Below the pieces are notes generated by a model. That model saw only the letters and a list, made by a program, of their open reading frames with translations. It ran no database searches and was not told the DNA's origin. Shown here piece by piece: positions 7,811 through 14,884 of a DNA stretch of 64,000 bases (the stretch's first letter is position 1; each line of letters opens with the position of its first letter). Made by a program: the position numbers and the translations under genes. Source of the DNA: JBFMAI01 sp040755725 (lineage in GTDB: Bacteria > Planctomycetota > Phycisphaerae > UBA1845 > Fen-1342); contig JBFMAI010000009.1 in assembly GCA_040755725.1 (NCBI GenBank), positions 1-64,000 on the forward strand, read 5' to 3'.

Positions 7811-9769
7811 ATGACTGAGCCACGCCGGATCAAGCGGGCCCTCATCAGCGTCTATGACAAGACCGGCATCGTCGACTTCGCCCGCGCGCTGCACGAGGAG
7901 TTCGACATCGAGCTGATCTCCACCGGCGGCACGGCGAAGGTGCTGAAGGACGCCGGCCTGCCGGTGACGCTCGTCGAGGACATCACCGGCTTTCCCGAGA
8001 TGCTCGACGGGCGGGTCAAGACGCTGCACCCGCGGATTCACGCGGCGATTCTCGCCGACCGCGACAATCCCGAGCACATGCGGCAGCTCGCGGAGCAGGG
8101 GATCGAGCCGATCGACATGGTCGTGGTGAACCTGTACCCGTTTGAGCAGACGATCGCCAGGCCGGGCTGCACGTTCGAGGAAGCGATCGAGATGATCGAC
8201 ATCGGCGGCCCGTGCCTGCTCCGCGCCGCGGCGAAGAACCACCGGCACGTGCTCGTGCTGCACGATCCCCGCGACTGGGAGAACGTAGTGCGATGGGTAC
8301 GCGAAGATGCTCTTACTGACCGCGGTTGGCGCTCGGTGCGGCGCGACTTCGCTGCGTCGGTGTTCCGCCTGGTGTGCAAGTACAACGCCGCCATTGTGCA
8401 CTACCTTCGTAGTCAGGACACGGGATTGCCGGGCTCGTTCCGGGCATTACTGTTTCACGGGTGGGATGTGCCCCGCTACGGCGAGAATCCGCACCAGACC
8501 GCCGAGGTGCTGGTGCGGGACTCTGACACGCCTGACCTCCCGGGTCCACACCTGTTTCACATCGGCCGTTGCGGCGCGTCCGACGCAGTGGAGTGGTCGT
8601 TCAACAACTACGCCGACGCGAGCGCGGCGTTGGAGCTGTGTGCCGAGCTGACGCGGGCGGGTCTCCGAGCACCACTGTCTCCCGCAGGCTCAGCAAACCA
8701 CCGAACCCCGGCAAGGCAGCGGGAGGAAGTGTGCCACCGGCCAATGGCCGGTGCCACACGAGCATCCGGTGCCGCACCAGCATCTGGTGCCACGCCAGAC
8801 GCCAGTGCCGCACCGGCTGCCGTGACCGTGCCCGCGGTCTGTTTCATCAAACACACCAACGCCTGCGGAACGGCCGTGGCCCGGCCGGCGGATGAATCGC
8901 GCGAAGCCCTGCACGCCGCCCGTGTCGCGGCCTATCGCCGAGCGTACCTCGGCGACCCCAACGCCGCCATGGGCGGCATCCTCGCCGTCAACTTCCCCGT
9001 CGATGCCACGTTCGCCGCTGTCGTGATGGAGACCTACGCTCGCTTCGGTAAGCCGCTGAAAGACGCCGGCCACCCTGCGGCCCCCGGCGGCTTCTTCGTC
9101 GAAGTCTGGCTCGCGCCATGCTTCACCCAGGACGCCGTCGCCGTGATCCGCGGAACGTATGACCCTGCCACGGCCCAGCCGGAGCCGGGCGAGCCGCGCT
9201 TGGAGCCGACGCCGGAGGCGCCCATCCCGAAGAAGGACTGGGGGCAGCGGGTGCGGCTGCTGGCGGTCGGCGACCTGAGCGTCGAGCCCGATCCGAGCGA
9301 GCTGGACTTCAAGCGCATCGCCGGCGGTGTCCTCATGCAAACGCGCGATCTCATCGGGCTCAACGAGGAACAGTGGCGGGTTGTCACCGAGCGCGCCCCG
9401 ACGGAGCAGGAGATGAATGACCTGCGCCTCGCGTGGCTGATCTGCAAGCACACCAAGAGCAACGCAATCACCCTCTGCCGCGACGGGATGTTGCTGGGTA
9501 ACGGGGCGGGCCAGATGAGCCGCGTGATGAGCTGCCGCATCGCCACCTGGCTGGCCAAAGAGAATGGCCACGAGGCCCTGCTCAAAGGCGCCGTCGCCGC
9601 CTCGGACGCCTTCTTTCCATTCCGCGACGGCCCGGACCTGCTCATCGACGCCGGCGTCACCGCCCTCATCCAGCCCGGCGGTAGCAAGCGCGACGCCGAC
9701 ACGATCGCGGCCTGCAACGCGCGCGGCGTCGCCATGATCTTCACCGGCACCCGCCACTTCCGGCATTGA
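7811..9769 (+). CDS. purH: Bifunctional AICAR formyltransferase / IMP cyclohydrolase with an in-frame insertion
   Basis: Catalyses the last two steps of IMP synthesis. The N-terminal cyclohydrolase domain shows ALISVYDKTGIVDFA, STGGTAKVL, DGRVKTLHPRIH and IDIGGPCLLRAAAKNH. The C-terminal transformylase domain shows the catalytic KHTNACG loop, DPNAAMGGILAVN, CKHTKSNAI, GAGQMSRV and DAFFPFRDGPDLL. At 652 aa it is about 120 residues longer than usual. One clear cause is an Ala/Pro-rich block at residues 285-337 (bases 8663-8821, exactly 53 codons) between the helix ending ELCAELTRAG and the strand VCFIKHTNACG. Its DNA carries the palindrome also found upstream of the gene. A second extra segment (about 450-480) is proline-rich. 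The catalytic elements look intact. Confidence 0.93.
   Translation: MTEPRRIKRALISVYDKTGIVDFARALHEEFDIELISTGGTAKVLKDAGLPVTLVEDITGFPEMLDGRVKTLHPRIHAAILADRDNPEHMRQLAEQGIEPIDMVVVNLYPFEQTIARPGCTFEEAIEMIDIGGPCLLRAAAKNHRHVLVLHDPRDWENVVRWVREDALTDRGWRSVRRDFAASVFRLVCKYNAAIVHYLRSQDTGLPGSFRALLFHGWDVPRYGENPHQTAEVLVRDSDTPDLPGPHLFHIGRCGASDAVEWSFNNYADASAALELCAELTRAGLRAPLSPAGSANHRTPARQREEVCHRPMAGATRASGAAPASGATPDASAAPAAVTVPAVCFIKHTNACGTAVARPADESREALHAARVAAYRRAYLGDPNAAMGGILAVNFPVDATFAAVVMETYARFGKPLKDAGHPAAPGGFFVEVWLAPCFTQDAVAVIRGTYDPATAQPEPGEPRLEPTPEAPIPKKDWGQRVRLLAVGDLSVEPDPSELDFKRIAGGVLMQTRDLIGLNEEQWRVVTERAPTEQEMNDLRLAWLICKHTKSNAITLCRDGMLLGNGAGQMSRVMSCRIATWLAKENGHEALLKGAVAASDAFFPFRDGPDLLIDAGVTALIQPGGSKRDADTIAACNARGVAMIFTGTRHFRH
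8663..8821 (+). repeat. Family E repeat-derived insertion inside purH
   Basis: 159 bp, a multiple of three, encoding a low-complexity Ala/Pro/Ser/Arg peptide. It contains the CCACCGGCCAATGGCCGGTG palindrome (8735-8754) and tandem GGTGCCRCAC-type units. The inverted sequence is in the spacer at 7649-7671. Insertion of a repeat in frame between two secondary-structure elements resembles protein-tolerated palindromic elements such as Rickettsia RPEs; the mechanism is inference. Confidence 0.65.
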
Positions 9770-9771
9770 TG

Positions 9772-9863
9772 AAAAAGGGGTCGGGAGTCTTTTCCCGCCC
9801 GACGTTCTTCTTGCGGTAGCAAGATCGAGACGCAGGAGGAAAATGACTCCCGACCCCTTTTTT
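9772..9863. repeat. Family A inverted-repeat element, copy 1
   Basis: Left arm 9772-9793 (AAAAAGGGGTCGGGAGTC...) and right arm 9840-9863 (...GACTCCCGACCCCTTTTTT) pair over about 19-20 bp with one bulge, around a 46-nt loop. It starts 3 nt after the purH stop, and the right arm ends in a run of six T, so it could also terminate transcription. A second copy is at 10149-10233. Confidence 0.8.
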
Positions 9864-9886
9864 CAGCGGCGGTGGCCTTCCAGTGG

Positions 9887-10108
9887 TCAGGTGCCCGGCG
9901 TTGGCCCGCGGGTCAGATCGTCGGGCCGCAGATCGCCGTCGATGCTGTATTGCTCACGCAGCCACTTGCCGAGGTCGACCAGCTTGCAGCGCGGGCTACA
10001 GAACGGATAGACGGAAGGCGTCGGCCCCCAGTATTCCGTTTCCCGGTCACAGATGCAGCAGCGGTACGAACGGGCCGCGCCGTGCGGGCTGAAGAGGTCG
10101 CGGATCAT
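9887..10108 (-). CDS. yacG: YacG-type zinc-ribbon protein (DNA gyrase inhibitor family)
   Basis: A 73-aa protein of the YacG/DUF329 family. In E. coli the family member binds one zinc and inhibits gyrase. Four cysteines fit the zinc site: CxxC in CCICDRE (residues about 18-21) and CSPRC in YPFCSPRCKLVDLGKWL (about 37-41); the KLVDLGKWL helix is the family signature. The TATACT -10 box is 6 nt from the ATG, so translation is probably leaderless. The gene is bracketed by two copies of the family A inverted repeat. Strong family match, function by homology. Confidence 0.88.
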   Translation of the reverse strand: MIRDLFSPHGAARSYRCCICDRETEYWGPTPSVYPFCSPRCKLVDLGKWLREQYSIDGDLRPDDLTRGPTPGT

Positions 10109-10114
10109 GACGGC

Positions 10115-10143
10115 AGTATAGCCGGGTGCCCCCCGCGGTTCCA
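10115..10143 (-). promoter_or_regulatory. Leaderless yacG promoter
   Basis: TATACT (10120-10115) ends 6 nt before the yacG ATG (10108). The -35 position (10143-10138) reads TGGAAC at 17 nt spacing. No Shine-Dalgarno sequence is present. Confidence 0.55.
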
Positions 10144-10148
10144 GATCG

Positions 10149-10233
10149 AAAAAGGGGTCGGGAGTCTTTTTGCGTCGGCCTCACCTGCCGGCGGTCCAGG
10201 ACGCGTGTTCTGAAAAGACTCCCGACCCCTTTT
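10149..10233. repeat. Family A inverted-repeat element, copy 2
   Basis: A perfect 21-bp inverted repeat (10150-10170 with 10213-10233; core GGGGTCGGGAGTC) around a 42-nt loop. The right arm runs into the sigma-factor stop codon, two bases of which (10232-10233) belong to the repeat. Confidence 0.85.
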
Positions 10234-11128
10234 ACATGTACGCTCTAACGTACTCTTCGAGCTTGCGCTTGGCTTCCCGCTCGATCTGCCGGACCCGCTC
10301 GCGGGTCAGGCCCACTTCTTCGCCGATTTCCTTCAGCGTCATGCGCTTGCCCTTCCGGTCCGTCAGCCCGTACCGCAGCTTCAGGATCATGGCTTCCCGC
10401 TCGGTGATCCGCGCCAGCACCTGGGCCACGAACTCCGAGTCGGACTGCGTGAAGACCGCGTCGAACGGCCGTGGGGTCCGCGTGTCCTCCAACGCCTCAT
10501 TCAGCGTGTTCTCGCCGCTGGCCGTCGCCGTCCCGTGCATGCGCGATGTGCAGGCCTTGATGGCCATCGAAATCGCCCCGGCCTTCCGCGGCGTAATCGC
10601 CATGTGTTCGGCCAGCTCGTTCATCGTCGGCGGACGACCAAGCTGCTCCTCCAGGGCCCGCATCGCCAGCCGCATGTTCCCAATCTGCTCCATCAGGTAG
10701 CTCGGGATGTGGATCATCTGCTGGGAGTTCTGGACGGCCCGACGGATCGCCTGGTCGATCCAGTACCCCGCATACGTGCTGAAACGCGAGCCGACGTCGG
10801 GGTCGTAGCGGTCCACCGCGTTCATCAGCCCCACGTTGCCCTCGTTCACGAGGTCTTCCATGGGCAAGCCGCGGTTGCGGAAGTTCTTCGCCACGCTGAT
10901 GACCAGCCGCAGGTTGGCCTGGATCATCCGGTCCCGCGCCTCGGCCCCCTCCCGCTGAACACGCTCATACTCCGCCAGCCCGATCTCGCCGGTGGCCAGC
11001 TTCGCCTCCGCTTCCGCACGCGCCCGAATGCGCAGCGCCAGCTCGCGCTCTTCCTCCGGCGTCAACAGCGCGTACTTCTTGATCTGCTTGAGGTAGTCAC
11101 CCAGAGCGGTGTCGAGCTTGGTCGGCAT
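10232..11128 (-). CDS. RNA polymerase sigma-70 family factor (primary-type, short)
   Basis: A 298-aa sigma factor. Region 1.2 begins at about residue 5 (ALGDYLKQIKKYALLTPEEE). Region 2 contains NLRLVISVAKNF, GLPMEDLVNEGNVGLMNAVDRYDP and the -10-binding helix FSTYAGYWIDQAIRRAV. Region 3 starts at IHIPSYL. Region 4.2 ends in MTLKEIGEEVGLTRERVRQIE. Region 1.1 is absent, as in group 2 RpoD-like or SigA-type factors. The ATG at 11128 starts the conserved domain; the frame is open upstream without family similarity. The TTGnnn/TAnnnT promoters seen across the window suit a factor with this -10-recognition helix. Whether it is the essential primary sigma cannot be told from the window. Confidence 0.92.
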   Translation of the reverse strand: MPTKLDTALGDYLKQIKKYALLTPEEERELALRIRARAEAEAKLATGEIGLAEYERVQREGAEARDRMIQANLRLVISVAKNFRNRGLPMEDLVNEGNVGLMNAVDRYDPDVGSRFSTYAGYWIDQAIRRAVQNSQQMIHIPSYLMEQIGNMRLAMRALEEQLGRPPTMNELAEHMAITPRKAGAISMAIKACTSRMHGTATASGENTLNEALEDTRTPRPFDAVFTQSDSEFVAQVLARITEREAMILKLRYGLTDRKGKRMTLKEIGEEVGLTRERVRQIEREAKRKLEEYVRAYM

Positions 11129-11269
11129 GGACTTATCAGGCGTTATTCGCCGGCTAGCGCCGCCCGCCGCGGCGCGCCTTGCCCGCCGGAGCAACCGGCA
11201 GGGGTCGTATCGGCTGGCGGCGCCCACGCGCTCACCGCCAGGTATCATACCGCCGAGACCGTCGGCGGA

Positions 11270-11896
11270 CTATCCGTTATCGGCCGGACGCCGCGGGCCC
11301 GCGCCGGCCTCAATCAACCCGATCTCCGTCAGCAATTGGGTCAGGCATTCCAGCGGCAGGCCGACCACGTTGGAGAAGCTGCCCTCAACGCGCGTGACCA
11401 ACCGGTCGCCCACATCCTGGATTCCGTACGCCCCCGCCTTGCCGGCCCAATCCCCGTTCCTGAGATACGCTTCTCGAATCGCGGGATCGTCACGCATCCA
11501 TACACGCGTGCGCTCGACGGCCGCGAGGCGGCGTGTCGTGCCGTCGCCCCGGCGCACCAGGCAGACGCCGGTCCACACGTCGCTCGCGCACCGCGCCTGG
11601 CGTTCAAGCATGTCCCGTGCGTCGGCGATGTCCCGCGGCTTGCCCAGGACTTCACCGTCGCAGACGACGATCGTGTCCGCTCCCAGAACCCACCGCCCCG
11701 GGTGGAACTCGGCCACGGCGCGGGCCTTGAAATACGCCAGGGCTTGGGCCCACGACGCCGGAACCACTTTCGCCGTCGGCAGGGCCGGCTCCGGGTAGGG
11801 GCAAGGAATCACGTCCACCGCAGGCAGCAGGCCCGCCAGCAGCTCGCGCCGCCGCGGACTCGCCGACGCCAGGATCAACCCTTGCGCAGCCGCCAC
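11270..11896 (-). CDS. maf: Maf-like nucleoside triphosphate pyrophosphatase
   Basis: A 208-aa Maf/Ham1-superfamily pyrophosphatase that hydrolyses non-canonical or surplus NTPs (dTTP/UTP or m7GTP type). Diagnostic motifs: LILASASPRRRELLAG at the N-terminus, VLGADTIVV with the catalytic Asp, GEVLGKPRDIADARDML, and AYGIQDVGDRLVTRVEGSFSNVVGLPL. The start is GTG (11896-11894) with AAGGAG 5 nt upstream; this places the nucleotide-binding motif at residue 6, as in relatives. Divergent from nfo; the two promoters overlap in the 57-bp gap and nfo 5' end. Confidence 0.9.
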   Translation of the reverse strand: MAAAQGLILASASPRRRELLAGLLPAVDVIPCPYPEPALPTAKVVPASWAQALAYFKARAVAEFHPGRWVLGADTIVVCDGEVLGKPRDIADARDMLERQARCASDVWTGVCLVRRGDGTTRRLAAVERTRVWMRDDPAIREAYLRNGDWAGKAGAYGIQDVGDRLVTRVEGSFSNVVGLPLECLTQLLTEIGLIEAGAGPRRPADNG

Positions 11897-11917
11897 GCGC
11901 GCTCCTTCCCCTTCCGT

Positions 11918-11946
11918 TTGACCCGGACCCGGCGGCGTATTAGACC
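11918..11946 (+). promoter_or_regulatory. nfo promoter (probably leaderless)
   Basis: TTGACC (11918-11923), 17-nt spacer, TAGACC (11941-11946), then 7 nt to the nfo ATG at 11954. No ribosome binding site is present. It overlaps the maf promoter on the other strand. Confidence 0.5.
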
Positions 11947-11967
11947 GAGCCGCATGGTCGGCGTCAA
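11939..11967 (-). promoter_or_regulatory. maf promoter
   Basis: TTGACG (11967-11962), 17-nt spacer, TCTAAT (11944-11939). The predicted start near 11932 gives a leader of about 36 nt. The -35 box lies inside the first codons of nfo, so the two -10 boxes overlap and transcription runs outward in a divergent, crossing arrangement. Confidence 0.55.
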
Positions 11968-12910
11968 AAGACCTCCGTGTCCGCCGCGGGCCGACAGCCG
12001 CCGGCATTGCTTTGGGGCGCATCTGTCGATCGCCGGCGGCCTGCACCGCGCGGCCGCTGAAGCATTACGCTGCGGGTTCGACACCGTGCAGGTCTTCGTG
12101 AAGAACCAGCGTCAGTGGCGGGCCGCGCCCCTTGACCCGCGTGACGTGGCCCAATGGTGTGCGCGATGTGCTACGCCCGGGTTCGGCCCACCGGTCGCGC
12201 ACGCCTCGTACCTCATCAATCTCGCGTCGCCGCGGCCGCGGCTGGCCGAGCGCAGCCAGCGTGCTTTCGCCGAGGAGCTGCGTCGCTGCGACACACTGGG
12301 AATCCCTTACCTTGTCGTCCACCCGGGGTCCGCGACGGATGGAGACCTCACCGGCGGCCTGGCCCGCGTCGCCCGCAGGCTGAATCGCATTCTGGCCGAA
12401 CGCCGCGACGCGCCCGCGATCCCCGTGCTCGAAACGACGGCGGGCAGTGGCCACACGCTCGGCCGCACATTCGCGGAGCTCGCGGAGATCATCCATCAAC
12501 TGCACGACCCGTCGCGGGTGGGTGTCTGTGTGGACACGTGTCACATCTTCGCCGCCGGCTACGATCTGCGCCGGCCCGAGCAGTATGACTGCCTCGTGGC
12601 CGAGATCGAGCGCACGGTCGGCGTCGAGCGCGTGTGTTGCTGGCACCTCAATGACAGCGTCGGGCCGCGCGCCTCGCACCGTGACCGCCACGCCCACCTC
12701 GGCCACGGCCGCCTCGGGCTGCGGGGCTTCCGGCACTTGCTGGCGGACGACCGGTTCCGCGGCGTGCCGATGATCCTGGAGACGCCGAAGGGCACCGACG
12801 AGCGCGGCCGCGACTGGGACCTGGTGAACCTGGCGAAGCTGCGGCGCCTGGCGGCCCGGGGGCGGCAGCCGGACCCGCCCCGTCGCCGCGGCACCCCGAA
12901 AGGTCGATAA
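11954..12910 (+). CDS. nfo: Deoxyribonuclease IV (AP endonuclease)
   Basis: A 318-aa endonuclease IV that incises DNA at abasic sites in base-excision repair, a TIM barrel with three zinc ions. Motifs: FGAHLSIAGGLHRAAAEA, QVFVKNQRQW, HASYLINLAS, PYLVVHPGSATDGD, PVLETTAGSGHTLGRTFAEL (metal-ligand Glu), VGVCVDTCHIFAAGYDL, CWHLNDS, RDRHAHLGHGRLGLRGF and MILETPKG. These cover the His, Glu and Asp zinc ligands. The ATG at 11954 gives about 20 residues before the conserved FGAH; no Shine-Dalgarno sequence is seen, which fits the leaderless promoter. Confidence 0.93.
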   Translation: MVGVKRPPCPPRADSRRHCFGAHLSIAGGLHRAAAEALRCGFDTVQVFVKNQRQWRAAPLDPRDVAQWCARCATPGFGPPVAHASYLINLASPRPRLAERSQRAFAEELRRCDTLGIPYLVVHPGSATDGDLTGGLARVARRLNRILAERRDAPAIPVLETTAGSGHTLGRTFAELAEIIHQLHDPSRVGVCVDTCHIFAAGYDLRRPEQYDCLVAEIERTVGVERVCCWHLNDSVGPRASHRDRHAHLGHGRLGLRGFRHLLADDRFRGVPMILETPKGTDERGRDWDLVNLAKLRRLAARGRQPDPPRRRGTPKGR

Positions 12911-12964
12911 TGAACATGGGGTCCGCCGGGGCCGTCACGACGGGCGGCCCCAAGCGAGGATCAC

Positions 12965-13750
12965 ATGAGCAACGCCGAGTTCAGCTACCAGACTGCCGCC
13001 GAAGAGACCTGGCGCATCTTCCGCATCATGGCGGAATTCGTGGAAGGCATCGACGTGATGTCGCGGGTGGGGCCGGCGATCTCCGTGTTCGGCTCGTCGC
13101 GGACGCCGCCCGGCACGCCCTACTACAACATGGCCGTCGAGTGCGGCCGGTTGCTGGCCCAGCGGCAGTATGCGGTGATCACCGGCGGCGGGCCGGGCAT
13201 CATGGCGGCGGTGAACCAGGGGGCGGCGGAGGTCGGCGGCAAGAGCGTCGGCCTCAACATCGCCCTGCCGCACGAGCAGGAGCCCAACCCCTACCAGAAC
13301 ATCGCCATGGACTTCCACTACTTCTTCGTGCGCAAGGTCATGTTCCTCAAGTACGCGGTCGGCATGATCTGCTTCCCCGGCGGCTTCGGCACGCTGGATG
13401 AGTTCTTCGAGGCCATGACCCTGCTGCAAACGAAGAAGGCGCCGCCGATGGCCGTCGCGCTCGTCGGCAGCGAGTACTGGGGCCCGCTCGCGGACTGGGT
13501 CCGCAACACCCTCCTCGAACGACACGCCACCATCTCCCCCGCCGACCTCGACCTGTTCCAGATCACCGACGACCCGCGCATCGCCGTCGCCACGGTCTGC
13601 GATTTCTACGAACATCGCGGGGTGCCCGGCGGCGTCCCGCCACACGTCGAGGAGCTTCGCCGTCACCCCCAGGAGCGGCTCTCGGCGGAAGGCACGGTGT
13701 ACGGCGTCCCGCCGTGGGCGGCGAGCCGGCGTCGTACGCCGCCGGAATGA
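12965..13750 (+). CDS. LOG-family / TIGR00730 Rossmann-fold protein
   Basis: A 261-aa protein of the LOG (LONELY GUY) family, once mislabelled lysine decarboxylase. Characterised members are nucleoside-5'-monophosphate phosphoribohydrolases that release cytokinin-type bases. The two signature loops are GGGPGIMAAVNQGA and PGGFGTLDEFFEA (PGGxGTxxE). VFGSSRTPPGTPYY forms the first nucleotide-binding strand. Both N- and C-terminal extensions (the latter Arg/Pro-rich) make it longer than the 190-aa plant enzymes. GAGGATC precedes the ATG. Substrate unknown; family assignment secure. Confidence 0.88.
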   Translation: MSNAEFSYQTAAEETWRIFRIMAEFVEGIDVMSRVGPAISVFGSSRTPPGTPYYNMAVECGRLLAQRQYAVITGGGPGIMAAVNQGAAEVGGKSVGLNIALPHEQEPNPYQNIAMDFHYFFVRKVMFLKYAVGMICFPGGFGTLDEFFEAMTLLQTKKAPPMAVALVGSEYWGPLADWVRNTLLERHATISPADLDLFQITDDPRIAVATVCDFYEHRGVPGGVPPHVEELRRHPQERLSAEGTVYGVPPWAASRRRTPPE

Positions 13751-13795
13751 CGCGGTACCGTCACGGCGGTTCGATCGTTTCCAGCATGAGGCGAC

Positions 13796-14101
13796 ATGGC
13801 CGGTAGCGCGGATGTTGATTTGCGCGACACGCCGCAGGGCGTCCGATTGACCGTCAAGGTCGTCCCGGGAGCCTCGCGCGATCGGTTGGTCGGCGCCTTG
13901 GGCCGGGCCCTCAAGCTCGCGGTCGCGGCCCCGCCGGAGGGCGGCAAAGCCAACACAGCGGTCTGCAAGTTGCTCGCGCACTCGTTGAAGGTGAAAGTGG
14001 CGGACGTGACGATCGTGAGCGGCCACGCGCAGCCGCTGAAGCACCTCCTCGTGCACGGGCTCACCGCGGCCGACGTGCGACAGCGCTTGGCGCTCGACTG
14101 A
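13796..14101 (+). CDS. DUF167 (YggU-like) protein
   Basis: A 101-aa protein of the DUF167/YggU family, small alpha/beta proteins of unknown function found widely in bacteria and eukaryotes. The signature is visible: VRLTVKVVPGASRDRLVGAL, then LKLAVAAPPEGGKANTAVCKLLA and VTIVSGHAQPLKHL. The start codon follows GAGGCGAC, and the gene is 45 bp after the LOG-family gene, so the two probably share a transcript. Confidence 0.88.
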   Translation: MAGSADVDLRDTPQGVRLTVKVVPGASRDRLVGALGRALKLAVAAPPEGGKANTAVCKLLAHSLKVKVADVTIVSGHAQPLKHLLVHGLTAADVRQRLALD

Positions 14102-14120
14102 ACGACGCGCGGGCCCGCTT

Positions 14121-14178
14121 GGCGGCGCGCTGCGGCTCGGCAGTCCCGGCGCGCCGGAGTCGGCCTCCCGTGTTGCAC
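14121..14178 (+). repeat. Family C element, shortened copy
   Basis: TGCGGCTCGGCAGTCCCGGC with the adjoining GCGCCGG hairpin, then CCCGTGTTGCAC as in the 23985-24098 copy. It lies between the convergent 3' ends of the DUF167 gene and the lipoprotein gene. Confidence 0.6.
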
Positions 14179-14203
14179 GCCGCCAAACGCCCGTCTTCCC
14201 AGA

Positions 14204-14884
14204 TCAGCGCGTCAGGCGGAGTGTCCAGCGGGCCCCACTGCGCTGCTCGCGCGCCGTCACCACGTCGCCATCCACCTCGAGCCGGAACAAATCGCCGGCC
14301 CCGGGGAACGCGCTGTCCGGCCTGTCGAGCATCCACATCCGGTCCCGCGCGCGGCGATACTGCTCCAGCGCCGCCGGATCGGGCTCCGCCACGCGCCAGT
14401 CCAACTGCCCGTCGGCCGCCTGCAACGCCACCAGCCGGACGTCCTCGATCGCCTGCCCGCCCGGCGGCGCGCCGTCGTCGGGCGGCACCGGCCGCACCAC
14501 GCCCACGAGGAACACGTACCACCCGGCCCCGGCCACGCGCCGGCAGCCGAGCAGTACCCCCTGCACGTCGCGCGTCTCACCCAGCCCGACAACAATGTCC
14601 GTCGCGCCCACCGTGATCCGCGCGGGGCGGTCGCCGGCCCCGGCACGCTCGTACGGCAGTTTCAGCAACACGTTCGGGTCGCCGTGCCCGTCGTTGCCGA
14701 TCCACTCGCCGACGCGGGCCTGCCACGTGGGCAGCGGCGCGGACGCCGCGCAGCCGCACAGTAGTGGCACGGCCAAGGCGAGCGCGGCGCCGGTCTTGCC
14801 GATTCGTACGAAGCCGCACCGCCGCGCCCCGCGTCGGTCGCGGACCCATAGTGGCAAACCCAGACGGCCTACGGCGGCACTCAC
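14204..14884 (-). CDS. Lipoprotein of unknown function, coupled to the ankyrin gene
   Basis: A 226-aa predicted lipoprotein. The signal sequence (GKTGAALALAVPLLCGC) has lipobox LLCGC about 50 residues in, so the n-region is long and arginine-rich. The mature part is soluble, with no family I recognise. The start is GTG at 14884-14882; with the last base of the next codon it forms GTGA with the TGA of the upstream ankyrin gene, a classic translational-coupling overlap. This suggests the two products are made together and may act at the same membrane. Confidence 0.65.
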   Translation of the reverse strand: MSAAVGRLGLPLWVRDRRGARRCGFVRIGKTGAALALAVPLLCGCAASAPLPTWQARVGEWIGNDGHGDPNVLLKLPYERAGAGDRPARITVGATDIVVGLGETRDVQGVLLGCRRVAGAGWYVFLVGVVRPVPPDDGAPPGGQAIEDVRLVALQAADGQLDWRVAEPDPAALEQYRRARDRMWMLDRPDSAFPGAGDLFRLEVDGDVVTAREQRSGARWTLRLTR

